Notes: generated from the letters alone by a model not told the origin. A stretch of DNA of 64,000 nt from Coniella vitis (GCA_011317545.1 WUJK01000001.1:2461001-2525000); one strand, 5' to 3'. Shown: positions 10,901 to 24,358, counted from the first letter of the stretch. Numbers and translations: made by a program.

Positions 10901-13900
10901 GTAGTCGTTTACCAAACTTGATCAACATCCACGCTGGTCGCCGAGGCTGCGGCCGCACACATACTGTGGTGCACACACACACACACATTCTCCACGAAAA
11001 TGCACAACAAAGGACACACGCGTGTTCTTGATTCGGCCAAGATTTCCTTCGCCTCTGCCCTCATCAGGACTACCATGTATGAGCATAACGACCAGCTAGC
11101 TAGCTAGCTGCGCAAGGGGAAATTTCTCTTCCCACTCTTCCGAATCCAAAAACGCACCCCCACCGGCAACGCTACATATACATAGTATAACTATCCGGCG
11201 GGATACAACAGTATACATATGATATGTACACACAAGACAGGCACACGGATGGCGCGGATGGCACGTGCCGGCCATGAGCTGGCACGGCACGGGGCCAACT
11301 AACAGGGCGATTACCATGCACATACACAGTAGTAGAGGTGAGCAAGGTGGTCGCCGACGTTGACGTCGCCCCCAGTGTGCAGGTGCTGCAGACGCGCCCG
11401 CAATGCGTCTCACAACAGCAGCTCCCCAGAAACTCCACCCCCTCGCACCCGGCGGCAAGTCTGTACATATACATGGCAGGCAGCAGGATATGGGAAAGAG
11501 AGGAGAATAAAAGAGTACCATAGCCAAGGTTGGGAATGAAGATGCCCTGTTAGCTAAGCCGGAGAGAAGAAAAAGGCGGTCAAACCAAGCCATCGTGTGT
11601 CACCTGGGGGCTGATGAACGAGTCACCTTCTTTCCCCCAAGCCCGTTTTCCCAAACCCATGCTGTCTCCGGCACATGGAAAAGCCACACAGAGAGACAGC
11701 TTGGGAGCAAGCGGTCCCCCGGGCCGATTCCTTCTTGTTTTCTTCTTCTTCTCTGCGTCGCGCGCGCACGTGTATGTGTTGTGTGCCCTGTGATTCACCA
11801 GCGATCATTTTACCGCCCCAAGAGGCGGCACGCGCAAGTCACTTTTTTTGTTCTCTTTCTTCGCTAAGGACTTCGGCGAAGAAAGACAGAAGGGGGAAAG
11901 AAGGAGAGGAAAAGAACAAGAGACATGCAGGAGAGACAATTCCCGATGCCGGCTGCGTGGCTGCAGAGAGCGCGCGCAGGAACAATGTACCCGTACTCAA
12001 GCGTCCTCCAAAAAAATGAATCCTCCCAAGCGTTGCGCCTCTGGGGCGCCAATTCGGGCCTATACAGATGTGCGTACCACAACAACAACAACAACAAGAA
12101 CCAACAAACAACGAAAACTGTCAGAGATATGCAGACAGCGCTGGCGAGAGCGCACGGCATGGTGGCTCTCCCATAGCGTGGTGCGTGTCCCAGAAGCAAG
12201 ATGCTGAGCGGGCAAGCGTCCGAATGGGAGGATCGACGGGGCGGTACCTGTACCTGTCCCCGTACTCATAGTATGATGTGCCAGTGAGTGCGTCGTCCAT
12301 TCTCGTCCGAGGTGCGCTTGCCGTGGTGGCGGAAAGGAAAAGGAATGGCACAGCAGCAAGGACTGACTTCTTTGGACCCTCCGCACAAAGCTTTCGACAG
12401 CGCCGTCAAGGTTTTGCATGTGCGATGAAGGGCGTACGTAGTATTGATGGACAAGCAAAAAGCCCGCCCCTCGGACCCAAGTCGGCCAGCCCTGGGCATG
12501 GGGGACCAAAGGGATGTATTTTTAGTATCGCGGCTAGTCTTAATCTCGCCTAGAGAACACTCGCCTCGTAAAAAAAAAAGAGGACTTTGGCCGTCGACGT
12601 TGTTTTTGGTTGGCCACTTGCATGGCACTGGCGGAATCTCGTCCATGGTCGTCTTGTTGCTGTCTGAGATCAGCTCACTGCTGTGGACATTGGTCCAAGA
12701 AGCCGTGCGACAATGCGGCCGAGAGAACGTGTACCATGTAGCTGACAGTGCCTTTCGCGACAAACAACCGGCCGATTCTTCATCATCGGGCAAACGTGGT
12801 ACGGCCGAGCACGGAGTAGAGGGTTGCATATCTTACCGCCCTCATGATGCACTTGGCCCTGCTCTGGACGGCCTCATCACCCATGGAAGCCACGGCAAGT
12901 GTGCCGAATTTCCCTTGCGCACGCCTCAACAAGGGACGCGTCACCAAAGCCGCTGTAAGACATGCGGCCGCTCTTTGACAGTCAAGCAAGCTGAAATGTG
13001 CGTGGCATCATTCTGTTTGGGAGCCAGCGATCTGAGGAGGGCTGGCTGGTGGTGCGGTCATGGACAACTGCGAGAGAACGAGAAACGGGGACAAAGTCTT
13101 GACCAAATCCAAGAGTGCAACCGCCAAAAGATGGCGGCGCCCACCCACAGACGTGCCTGCAGAACAGAGCCCAAAAGGACAAAAGATGCAGCGTGAGCCA
13201 AAAGCCAACCGGCCTTATGAGTATTGCCTTGCCCCCCCCCCCAGGTTTCCCGATAGACGGTGGTGCTGCTGGTGGCGCGCGCATGGTGCAGCATGGTGCA
13301 GCATGGTGCAGGAAGCGAGCGACATACATAGTAGTATCCCATCTGCAAATGGCTCCGTAGGTAAGCCCAAGAAGCTGCAATAAATTGACTCACCGCTCAG
13401 CAAGCAGATCATCTGGCATGCAACATGTCGCACGCCACAAACCCGCTTTGGGGACTTTGTTTGCGCCGCGTCTGGTGCGCGGCTGTCGCTGCTTGATCCA
13501 TCTCTCCGAACTGGGACCCAAGATGTCAGTACCGCGTCGACAGAGTGTGGCGCCCATGGTAACGGCTAAAAATGCCAGGGACCACCCAAGCACAGCAGCA
13601 ACATGCAACCCATTGGGGCGCACTTGGCGCTCTCTCTGGAAGCCAAGGATCCAGTCGCATCAGGATGATGGCTTGTCATGCACAGTCAATCCGTGCGAGA
13701 GCAGCCTGGAGAATGGGTGGGCAGAGGCACCAATCGGATGCGCGTGCTGTATGTGCGGATTACAGGCCAACTCACCTCACCCTCTCCCCGCCGCCATCAC
13801 CTGACTCTACGGTCTGGCAAGGGCCATGCGCCCTTCTCTGCCTACCCTCAGTCCCGGTGAGCGTCCCTGCGCATCTGAACACCCATCTGACAGTTTCGAA

Positions 13901-16900
13901 TTTGCCTTTTCCTACAAAGTAACGTAGGTTTCGGCCATGGCGACTGACGGACGACAACAGGTGAGCTGCTGCCGAGGAACCAAAAAGGGAGCCGGCTCCA
14001 CCTGGAAGGCTCAGACTCGGATGCTGCAAAAAGAGTTGCTCAGTACACTTTGCACTTGGACAATGCAGACATGACTCAACTGACCAGGGTTCAAGACAGT
14101 GATGGAAAAGGAAAGCAACGGCCGTGCCACGCTTGATTGCCCTGGGCGTTGCAGTTATGGAACGTTGCGTGGGACCCGTGGCAGCGCAAGATTACTCGCA
14201 CTCGCTCACCTGGTCGCTCGCTCGCTCACACACGCACGCACCCACCCAACCAACCGCTTACTATGCACATACAACAGGATGCGCGCAACACGCCGCAGCC
14301 CAGTACTATGACATAGTAGCTCTTGAGCAGAACTCCAGATCCCTGGCGTGGACAAGCGACAGACTACTAGAGAAGTATGTGGCCAGCTGAAAGAGTGATA
14401 GCCATAGCTCAGCGTTCACCCCAGACACCATCAGCAAGCAATTGGCCCCAGAGGCTTGCCGCCTCGCCTACCACAGGGTCCATGCAGGCCAAAGAAGCCA
14501 GAAAAAAAAGAAGAAAAAAAGGAAAAAAAAAAGGGGGGGGGTGGTAAGGGAAAATGCAGAATGCTGCGGTGCCACACCAAAGAAGGTTAAGTCTTTTTAT
14601 AGAAACAATCTAGTCTCGCTTGGGACTAAAGCGGGCCATGCGGCATTGATGAGAAGGAAAACGCCAGTGCGAGGATCGACAGAGGTGCAACCATCACCCC
14701 TTGTGTGCCCTGCTAGACTTTGTCGACACAGTGCGTCATATTGGCCATGGTCGGCCCCAGAGGCTCCTCTGGTCGGTTGCCGCTGACATGTCTTTGACTG
14801 GCAAGTAGGCCTTGGCGCCAGCTGCAAGGTCGCAGACGGAGACACACGCACTGGGGTATGGAGCCGTTGCTCCTCGAGATAGGAGAGCAAAAGAACTGGC
14901 GAAATTGCCGCGACTGGAACCGCGCCTTGTTGGACGGAGACAAACCGAAATGGGACAATCGGCAGACCCATACATTCCACTTCTGGTCGGACAACGACGG
15001 CAAGAGGGTTCGAAGCGGTAAGGTGCAGCCACGGCAGCCTCCAGATTAGGGATGGCAAGCGTGTTTGCGCCCGGCTCCGGAGCAATGGTATCGACTAAAG
15101 TACTAGTTAGTAGCAGGCAGCGCCAAGATTGACAGGCGGGAATATCTCGTCACCGGGCGCCGTCCCATCTACATAGTAAAGTACATACCAAGTACGGCCC
15201 ATCTCGTTAGCATGCATTGTACTTGCACAGTCCCTGGCCTTCCAGAAGGCGTGAGAGAAGGCACAACTCTGTACTTACATCGGAGTCGCAATCGTCTGCC
15301 CATGGCGCTGACCTTTTGTGCTTCAGCAGGCACCCCAGAACCCTCAATGGGCACGGATAAGCCACAGCTCCAGTGCACACTTTTTGGTCGGCCGTGGAAG
15401 CCGTCGCCGCTCGAACTTGCACCAAGCTCTATCAAGCCTCGATGGCAAAAGCATGGGAAACGACGCATGTACACATGGCACAATATGGGCCGCCATGCCA
15501 TACACAGTACACGGTACGTGGTGATGGCAAATTGCCCATGGAATGAGTGGTGGTAGAGGCAGGCCACGCCCCCGAGCCCGTGCGTACCACTTTGTACAGA
15601 GTAGGTAGACCTTTCATCTCCGGGAGCCCGTCGTTCGGCAGGAGCCGGCGAGCAAAAGTTGCTGCTGGGAAACCAGCCAAGCCACAATGTATTGTGGGCT
15701 TGTAGAAGCAGCAGAAAAAGATTTTTGCTGTTGGCCACAAAAGTACAAGTGGGCACCCAACGCCAGCACTATCATGGCTCGCGCTCATGTGTCCTGCGCG
15801 CATCTTGCAACGTCCACCAAAAAAACCCAGGCGTGGCCCCAAAAGAGTCTGCGAAACCACCAAAATAAGTGGACACGAGAAACGCGTGTTTCATCCCTCC
15901 CCCAACGTGGTAGTCGACGACAGGGGCCACGCACCATACGTAGTTGGGGGTTTTCAGGGGTGATCAAGCGCGTTTGTGCCGCAAGCTCGCATGGGGAATT
16001 TGAAAAATTCCCAGAGTGCTCGCACGCATCGGCATCGTCGGAATTCTTTCTCAGGGACAGAGTCTTTCCGGTGCCGTCATCTGTGTGGATGGAACATCCA
16101 CATCGCCGCTCCGAAATTTTGAAGCTAGCTCTTGAGCGGCTGCGCTAGCTGGCTAGCAGCCAGGGACTTTTTGGCGGTGCTATGTACGTCCTTGGCTCAC
16201 TCGCAGCTTGCGCTCAAGGACAAGGCCGCTTCACGCGGCTCTTTGACTGGCAGACTTGGCGAGGGCTAACAAACTTTGGCGCTCAGGACGGCGCACTGAC
16301 ATGCTAAGAGGTTGTGCAAAGATATGGTACTCATAGCGAGTGCTCAGTGACATAACCATACCCAGTTTCGGGTTGCCGGATTCTCTCAGACTCCATGTCA
16401 GCTATGGTGAGCTAGTCACGCTCGATTAGAGCCTATCAATGGCGAGCAAGGAGGCCCAGTTAGACCAGCGGCCAAAATCCGTCAAAGTACATGCTCACAA
16501 CCTATTGTATTTTGAGATGTCAGCCACCAACCATTGGACCATAACATTGCAAGGTCTCACGGGGTCACTTATCCAACTTGGGACTATTTCATCATCATCG
16601 ATGCTATTTTTGCCGTCGTCACTGTTGAGCAAGGCAAACGTATAAGGTGGCAACCAACAGCCCTTGAGGACATGCTGATATACTATGAGGTGCATGCTGC
16701 TGCGGTCTCACCAATGTAAATCGACAAGCCAACTTGATTAGCTCCATATGCTTTGCAGCGTGCCCGCGGCAGGTCAATGAATCGGCGACCAGCTACTCAG
16801 GTAGAGAGCAGCGGAGCGTCACAAGCTATGACTAGCGAAATCTAACCGGGCCAGGTTCGTTGTCGACGCAGGAGCCAAGGCTGCCTGCTACGGATATCAT

Positions 16901-19640
16901 TGCTGTTTGTACAATGGCTTGCTCTGGACGGAACGCCACTCGGGTGTCCACGATGCTGCGCAACGGGCTTGACCAACTGCACGAATAGTCGGCTGGCATC
17001 CAAGTCGAAAGTCTATTGGTAATTTGTTGTTGCTGTAGGGCCTTCTCGGGCTTCGAGTGATACACATGGCGACATTTTGTCTCTGCGCTGAAACTCGAAA
17101 AAGACTGGCCGGACAGGTTGTTCGGTGGTGAGAAGCTATTTGCTAATCAGTACAAAGAAATACCCTGGTACTATGCCCTCGATATTGACGGCCCCCTTTC
17201 TAGCCATGCTCTGGATTTACTAATCTGTACCTCATAAGAATCCACAGCATAATTGAAGCTCGGGCAAAAAGGCACGCGAGCCACTTACGGTATATCAAAG
17301 GCAGTTTCAGGTCGTGGTTGGAACAGCGACAGCATGGATCCATGTGCACACAGCAGACGGGGTCGCAATCTGCATGGAGCCCTGAGACGCCCACAGTCTT
17401 GAAGCGTCCAAACACCACGCTGCTGGGCCAGGGCCAGGATTATTGTGTGCTTACCACATGATTTGTATGTGTCAGAGAGAGAAAGACGGAGAAAGAGAGC
17501 ACAGCCAGGCGGCGGAACGTTGTCCTCGCTTGCAGCCGAGGGTCGAGAAAGAGCCCGCGTACGGGGCATGATGGCCGTCAGAAAAAAGAGTTTGGTGGGG
17601 CCTCAGGGGAGGACTGGAGATGATGTCGGGGATGCACAGCCTCAATCGATGTTGCTGTCTCTGTGCAGCCAGTGGACGGGTCGGCTCAGCATCGCATAGC
17701 ACAGCGCAGCGCAGCGCACATCGGCACCACTGGCCAACCCAACGTTGCTTTCGACCCAGTGTCCCGTGCAAGCTCAAGAGGTGAGCGCAGCAGGCGCCTC
17801 GGCCAGGCGATTGGCACAGCGGGCGGACATTTGCAGCGGTCGCCTTCTGGAAGCCAGCCAGTCAGCGCTGGAGAGCGAGAGCGAGCTGTCGCCGCCAACC
17901 CAGTGAGCTGTCCCGGATCAGCATCGATTGTGACACGGCTAGCTCCCCTATTTCTCTTTGCGCCCGTGCTATGCTGTGGGATCAGAAGGAGGCCGATGAC
18001 GATGCTGGACGCGTCTGCCGTGCAACCCGCCGAGCCCTCAGGAGCTGAGTGGACGGGCGGATGAAATTATCGATCATGTACATGGCATGTTGAATATGCA
18101 CAGCTGGGCACTCGCTGCTGCCAAGTGATGCAGAGGGCCAAAGCGAGGAGAAGGGTGCCGGTGCTCGTGGTGGTGAGAGTGCTGGTGAGGGTGCAGCAAC
18201 TGCCCAGAGGAAAGTGAAGGAGGAGGATATCCGGCCCAGGCCAGGTACCGCCGTACGAGTACAGTGCCTAGGTATGTGCATGACCTATAGCGGGAGGGCA
18301 AGTACCCTCCCCACCCTCATCTGGCAGTCGAGATGGCACTTTCCTCCTGAAAGAGTGCCTTCCAAATACTCACCTCACCCTTACCAAGGTTACATGGACA
18401 GGCCAACCGGTGTTCTGCCAGACCCCACCCAGAGTTGCCTCCGTCGCCCGCGGTTTTGCTGCTTCAAGGGCAATGTGCCCCGCTTACATAGTACACAGCA
18501 CTTGCCATGTATAGTACCCTGTACTATAGTATTAGAACCAGCGGTCCACACTCTTGGCCTGGGGCAGCTCATAATATGCAGTCTGGATTCCAAGCATGCT
18601 TCCCCATTGCCAGCCTTCATGCCCAGTCCACTTGGGCAATCCCACGGGCTAATGTCTGGTAGCTGGCTGCCAAGGCTGGTCACAGTCATGATACTGTACT
18701 ACGTAGAAATCAGTCGCAGCAAAGCGAAAGCTGGCTCCGCACTCGCCAGAAGTTTTGCTGAGCCAAGAGCCTTTGCTTGCATGTAGTCAAGTATCCACTG
18801 TATTATGTACAGAAGCTGCACTAGTGTGGCTGCAGCATTGACAGGGATGCTCCTGCTGGGCAACTGGCGCGCGGGCTGTCGGGGCCGATGGGCGCCAAAG
18901 AAAGATCCCAGCGGGCAATGACGACGGGGGATGCAGTTCGCTGGAATGCAGCGTGTCACGGATCCTCTTTGCGCCTGCCCTAATAGTACTGTACTATGTA
19001 CCCTCCACCTCCAGCGTCCCCTTGTCTGCTGCCCACAGTTCTCCCAATACTAGAGTACATAGTACAAAGTACAAGGGCCCAGGGCTCCGCACAGCCATGA
19101 CTTTCAACCCAGGCTAACGCCTGTTCCCTGTCGCCCATGCAAGCCACCCACACATCACACCCCATCATGGCGCTGCAGGACGCACGCTGGCTCCTGCTGG
19201 TACTTTTACATGGCAGAATCTGTCGTGAACACTCGCAGTGGACTCGGGCAGCTTGGTTTGCGCTGCACTCGAGTATGGTACTGGGTGCTGCTGCTGGTGT
19301 TGGTGCCCGATGTGCTGCAGGAGCAGACCAAAATCCCCAAGTATGGTGCAGGCCAGCGGGAGGGCAGCGCTGCAGCCCATGATCGTCTGAAACAGCCCAC
19401 ACTGTGCTCCGGTCAGGCGGATGGACCGCGCTTTTGGGCTTAGGGCAGTGGGCAGGCCACCCTAGTGCACCCACTAACAGCACTGTATCGTGCAAGTCTG
19501 CCGCAGACTACAGCAGTCAACCACGCCCCCAAAGCCCGCGCTTTCCAGGGCTACCTAGACTGCCTTGGTAGGGGCTCAGCACCCAGCACGGGGTGTCCCC
19601 TTTAGGCTTGGCCGCTGAGAGTCGGGGCCGGGGCTCCAGT
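7904..19640. other. Long region without a convincing gene, upstream of pro1
   Basis: For nearly 12 kb no ORF on either strand shows a recognisable domain, a conserved-looking core or consistent splice signals; the longest (250 codons at 12444-13196) reads as random. The stretch holds microsatellites (TTG at 7960-7984, AC at 10974-10987, A/G runs at 14509-14541), a 10-bp triplicate at 13281-13310, and nine TACATAGTA/TACTATGTA words plus a tenth at its edge. The first part should contain the 3' UTR of the GT17 gene. A non-coding RNA or an orphan multi-exon gene cannot be excluded by eye. Confidence 0.6.
13281..13310. repeat. Three perfect copies of a 10-bp unit
   Basis: GCATGGTGCA occurs three times head to tail without a mismatch in the gene-free region before pro1. 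Confidence 0.9.
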
Positions 19641-20186
19641 ATTTAACACTGTCGGCTCCTCCCACCACCCCAACCCCTCTCCCCTCTCATTTTATTCATC
19701 CTCCAAAACCCGTCATCGTCAACGCCTGATCCAGCCGCTGTTGCTGCTCCAAACCCACGTTCGCTAACGCAAACAGATCCCCTTAGGAAGTCCTCGTTGA
19801 CTCCTGTCATTCGCTTTGTGCTTTTTGTTGTTCACATTCCGCCTCATCCGCTCCGAAAAACTCGCGCCATCTCCTCATTACTCCCGCTATATACCAACCG
19901 CCGCCGCCAGAAAAGGAAATCTAGAATCCGCGACCTCGACGCGATAGCAAACACCAATCAACCGCACTGATCTGGCGCCTGATATTGACCCAATCCTATC
20001 TCACCATATCCGCCCTCCCATCCTCTCGAGATCACGTCCATAATTCCGGCCCCGGCTTTGTACCTCGCAAACTCGAGATCCACACGATTCGCTAGGACCG
20101 CGACGAGAGCAAACTATCACCCCAAAAGGCACAAAAGAACCAAACGTGTAGGATTGGCAGCTTGGACGTCCGCACGCGCGGCTTCA

Positions 20187-20198
20187 ATGTCTACGTAG
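20187..20198 (+). promoter_or_regulatory. Minimal upstream ORF (three codons plus stop) in the pro1 leader
   Basis: ATG TCT ACG TAG is the only ATG-initiated upstream frame left in the modelled spliced leader, about 340 nt before the main ATG after splicing. Short uORFs of this kind can tune translation; any effect here is inference. Confidence 0.45.
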
Positions 20199-20467
20199 TA
20201 TCAACTCTCGCTCCCCAACCTCCAACCACACTCGCTTCACTGTTTCCACGAGTATCCAATATACCCTCGCTATCGCCTCTGGACATCTTGGCAAAGACCA
20301 CCTCTTGGGGTCCCGAGAAAAGACATTGCTCTTCTCCTATAGTAAACACTTGGGGGGTAGCATATCGAGAATCAACTTAGTGCGATTCAGCTTGAGATAT
20401 ATTGGATTACCCATTTTCGACACTCGCTCAGATACCACCCGTCTCTGCACGCGTGATATCTTTCCAT

Positions 20468-20548
20468 GTAAGCTTCTTCCACCGGGGATAGTTAGCCCTG
20501 CGTTTGTCGTATGTACGCTGCTTTTGTCCGTCGTACTGACTTGCCTAG
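20468..20548 (+). other. Intron in the 5' untranslated leader of pro1
   Basis: CCAT|GTAAGC opens an 81-bp segment that closes with a TACTGAC branch site and TTGCCTAG|AAC. Donor, branch and acceptor all fit fungal consensus. No reading frame spans it, so it is placed in the 5' UTR, 61 bp before the pro1 ATG. Confidence 0.7.
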
Positions 20549-20609
20549 AACGAACAATTTTCTCTTTTTTTTTTTTTTTTGTTCTCTCACAAACGCCACC
20601 CTCGCAACA

Positions 20610-22871
20610 ATGGCTGGTCCAGGCGGCGGTCCTCCGCGACGAAGGTATGTGCACTCTCCATTCTCGCTCATCTTGCCATTTGAGTTGCTGACTCTTATAC
20701 ACAGCCACACAAAGTCCCGCAAGGGATGCGAAACCTGCAAAAAGCGCCATATCCGGTGTGACGAGAATTTCCCGCAGTGCAAGAACTGCACCAAGCACAA
20801 GATTCGATGCCCATACAACGACCTCCCCGTCCAGGAAGCCCGGCCCAATGGCCCGCCCAATTTGATGTGGGGTCCTGAGATTGAGGCTGTCATTGACCAG
20901 TGGCGTCGCACGGGCTATTTCCCCTTCCCGGATCTGCAAATCGTCAACCCGCCCATGCCCGAAAACTACACCTTCGAGGAGCTACGCCTGATTCACCATG
21001 TTGCATCCATCAGCAGCGAACTGAATGCTTGGGATGCCAATGGCTTCACCCTGTGGACGCGTCAGATCCCTACGTAAGTTGAATGTTTCCTGCTCTCCCA
21101 GAGTTTTCGTTGATCCAAAATTTGCTTTGCTCACGCTTTGTTTCAGGATTCTGGGGGTAGGTGCTGTCCACCGATTTGTCATGGATGCGCTGCTGGCCTT
21201 TTCTGCCGAGCACATCTCCAACATCACCGGGTGTCCCATGGTCGGCAAGATGGCTTTTGAGCATCGGGGCCGTGCGCTCATGGGTGTAAGCAAGGCACTC
21301 AACGCCTTCTCAGAGGCCAACTCTGACGCTATTCTGGCCGCGTCCATGGTGCTCTCCTGGCAGGCCACGGACTGGAGGAGCTGGATTCAACACATGCAAG
21401 GCACGCGGGGAGTGATTGACCAGATGGGCTCTTGGAAGCACAAATCGCAATTCGGCGATTTTATCGCAGAGACTCTTGCCTTCCCTTCATCTCCTTCCTC
21501 GCCCAGCCCAGACCACAAGCCCGTGTTGCCAGGCAAGGACGACTCGGAAGCATTTACCCACACTCTGCAGCACCTTCAAAAGCTCGAGGCCCACCTGAAG
21601 CAAAGCCGTGAGGACACAAAACTTGTGACGCAGCTGATCAGCTTCCTCAAGGGCACCCGCAAGGTGGACCAATCTATGGCTATTGCCGATCAATTTGAGC
21701 GCCTCAAGCCGCTGAGGGAATGGCTGTTCTGGCTGCCTGTCATGCACCTGCGCCAAACTCAGGTGTCGTCGAATGCTCTGGTGGTTATTGCCTTTTACTA
21801 CACGGTGGCTGTCCTCATGGAGCGCATGTTCCCCGAGATTGGTGCAGCCTACTTTGGAACGCTGGCTATTGGACCTCTGGAGGAGATTGACAAGCGACTG
21901 GTGTCGCACAGTGTTTGCGACGCTGAGCGCTATCCCGAGGCCGTACGGCAGCTCATGAGCTTTGCCAGGGATATGGTCCGCGAGTTCCGTTCCCGTATGG
22001 GCTGGTTCACGCCCGCGCCATCTCCCTTCTCTGCCCAGGACGACTTCGTTTCCTCGATGACCTCTGCAGCCCTAACCACTGAAAGCCTTGCTTATGCCAG
22101 CAACCCCATCTTCAGCTACAGCACCGAGAACTTGTCCATCAAGTCTGAAGGCAGCGCCACTGGCGTGCCCGTCAGCCCTGTCGCTATGCCGTCTCCATAC
22201 AGCAACCAGCAGTACCTCAAGATCCCTCCACCCATGGCAGGCTGCTACAGCCCCGTTTCCAGCACGTGCGAGGCTTCCAGTATTGGAGACGAGTTCAACT
22301 ACGAGACCTCACCAGTCGTCTACAGCGATAACGAGGACTCGAGCTCCTACGGTCTGGGCTTTGCTGGTCCCAATCTTCGCCTGTCCTTTTCGGGACCCGG
22401 CAGCAGTGAGAACATCAACAGCTACGATGCATGCATGATGCCTTATGGCGGCAATCCCCCCCAAATGGGATACGACTACGGGTTCGTCACTCCAATTCTT
22501 CAGGTCCAGCCACTGTGGAACTAGGTCCAACCGGCCATACCCTCCCTCCACACCAGGATGCAGCAAGTGAAATTGACAAAGTACTTGTTTTGGACAGGAT
22601 GCACTCGCCTTACTTGAGCACGACCCCGACTCTACCGCCCCCAGACCACATGTGGGGCCGACACTCACCCTCGGTCTCGATCTCGACTGCAGCGGCTTCG
22701 CCATTCCTGGCTCCAGAAGGCTTTTCCATGCTGCCGGTCCCTGAGTCTCCTCTCATGGCGGCCTCGCCCAACCATCTCTCGTCGCATCACCACCATCGAC
22801 ACAACCTCTCCACAGCTTCCGCCCCGCCCAGCTTCTACTACGCAACCGACAGGAAGAACAGCACTCCTTGA
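20610..22871 (+). CDS. pro1: PRO1/NosA/RosA-type Zn(II)2Cys6 transcription factor (sexual development regulator)
   Basis: Exons 20610-20644, 20705-21073, 21147-22503 and 22557-22871 give 691 codons before the stop. The first two introns (60 and 73 bp) have GTATGT/CACAG and GTAAGT/TTCAG ends. Residues 13-47 carry the binuclear cluster C-x2-C-x6-C-x6-C-x2-C-x6-C at Cys20, 23, 30, 37, 40 and 47 within HTKSRKGCETCKKRHIRC. The next segments (LMWGPEIEAVIDQWRRTGYFPFPDL, EELRLIHHVASIS, VMDALLAFSAEHIS) match the Sordaria PRO1 / Aspergillus NosA-RosA group, nuclear regulators of fruiting-body formation. The middle is the fungal-specific regulatory domain; the C-terminus is Ser/Pro/His-rich. The last intron (22504-22556) has a poor donor, GTCCAG, but the frame after it looks coding, and the total agrees with the roughly 690 aa I recall for PRO1. 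If it is retained, translation stops after six more codons at 22524, giving 593 aa. Confidence 0.87.
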
Positions 22872-24287
22872 TGAAGCCCCAGCTCTGTCAGCTCTGGGAT
22901 TTCGCCCTCGTTTTATCGCTCTTGTAATATCTGCCGAGCTGCATCTTGGCTTCCTTTTTTTCCGACACAGCCGCAATTGTACACTACACTCCTTGCAACA
23001 CCCCACGATCGTTCAACTCTGCATTGAAGATGCATTCGAACCTCTCTAGTGCCGGACGACACTAACGACGCTCTTTTTGTTCGCATCATACTTAATTTGG
23101 AATCCCGCAACAAGGTATCCACGACGCTCCTTTCACAAATATACGATACCCACTATAGACATTCCTTATACTATATCGTTTAATATTGCCGACCAGGTGG
23201 ACGGTTCAACAACTACATTCCTTTGGCAAGCCCCCGAAAGTTATGGCGGAACTACTTCGGCATAGACGACACTCCTTACGGACTTGATGATCATGATACC
23301 CAACTGCATAGCGACTGTTATTTTATTTCACTTTATCTTATTTCGGTGATAGGAAGAAAGAAGGACATGGGATTGGCAGGGGGGAAAGCTCGGGCCTGGG
23401 ACAGCAGGCCAGGATTGGAAATGCTTTGCATCGCGCGGCGTTCTTTTTTATTGCGAGTATTTTGTTTGGTCATTGTGTGGGCGTATTCAACAGCAAGTGT
23501 CAGCTGCTATGCTGACAGGCGAATAATGGCGTTTTGTTTGGCTTCATCCGAGAGTACTGGTCGACCAATAGCGATTTTGTGCAGTATGCCACTGTGGTTT
23601 CCACACGCCAAAGGATTGAGGCAGGAAAGGGGATTGAGTGCCAATGGACGCTCAAAACAAGTTGAATACGAGAAAAGTTCAAGGGAAAAGGACCGTGACG
23701 GAGCCAGACTGTACGCTCTCGTCCTTAAGAAGAAGAAGGAATAATCACCAAGGGACAACAGAAATCAGTTCTTTAGTCTTGGCCCCGGGGAACCAACTTT
23801 TTTTTTTTTCTGCCTGTGCATCTAATAGCTAATAATAATCTGAACCATAAGAGAATTGTTTACAATCTGTTTGTTTGTATGTATGTGAGTCTGCGTATTT
23901 CACGTGGTAACAACACGCACACACATACAGAACATTGTTATTTATTCACGGGTCCATCGATGTATACAGACAGACTCGATCGGCAACAAGGTTGCAATCT
24001 TTATGCAGACTATGGACACCTTTCAGACACGATATGGAGCCTCTACCAACGGACATTTCACTCGATCCAATTCAGAAGCGGTTTCAGGATGGGGAGAGAC
24101 AAAACAAGATAGGTAAACTGCAACATGTGTGTAGTGGTTAATGTCACGAGACCTTTTGTTTTTTCGTCTTGCACATCGTTTTAACGTACATTATGTAATA
24201 TCAAGACGATGTCAACTCAGTCACCGGCACCGTTTTTGCTAGACTTTCCCACGGCTCTCATGGCAAAAGACACATGCTCACTGAAGA

Positions 24288-24290
<3 letters not shown>

Positions 24291-24357
<67 letters not shown>
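24291..24357. repeat. T31 tract joined to (GA)18
   Basis: Thirty-one T residues (24291-24321) run directly into eighteen GA units (24322-24357). Uninterrupted tracts of this length should be highly variable between strains. Confidence 0.95.

Positions 24358-24358
<1 letters not shown>

Larger units (their letters stand above)
19641..20609 (+). promoter_or_regulatory. Putative pro1 promoter end and transcribed leader
   Basis: A TATA-like ATTTAA at 19641-19646 is followed by a C/T-rich stretch at about 19655-19700. From 19681 to 20609 there are only two ATG triplets outside the leader intron described separately. One (20187) opens a uORF of ATG TCT ACG TAG; the other (20466) straddles the intron donor and is destroyed by splicing. 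About 14 ATGs would be expected by chance in 930 bp. Such depletion is what a long translated-mRNA leader should show. The start site itself is inferred, not seen. Confidence 0.55.

Noticed and set aside
12444..13196. 250-codon ORF in the gene-free region (+)
   Set aside because: The translation has no domain, no conserved-looking core, odd Cys/Trp/His composition, and overlaps similar-length ORFs in other frames.
18214..18786. 190-codon ORF upstream of pro1
   Set aside because: No recognisable motif, and it spans a TACATAGTA word and repeat-like DNA; treated as chance.
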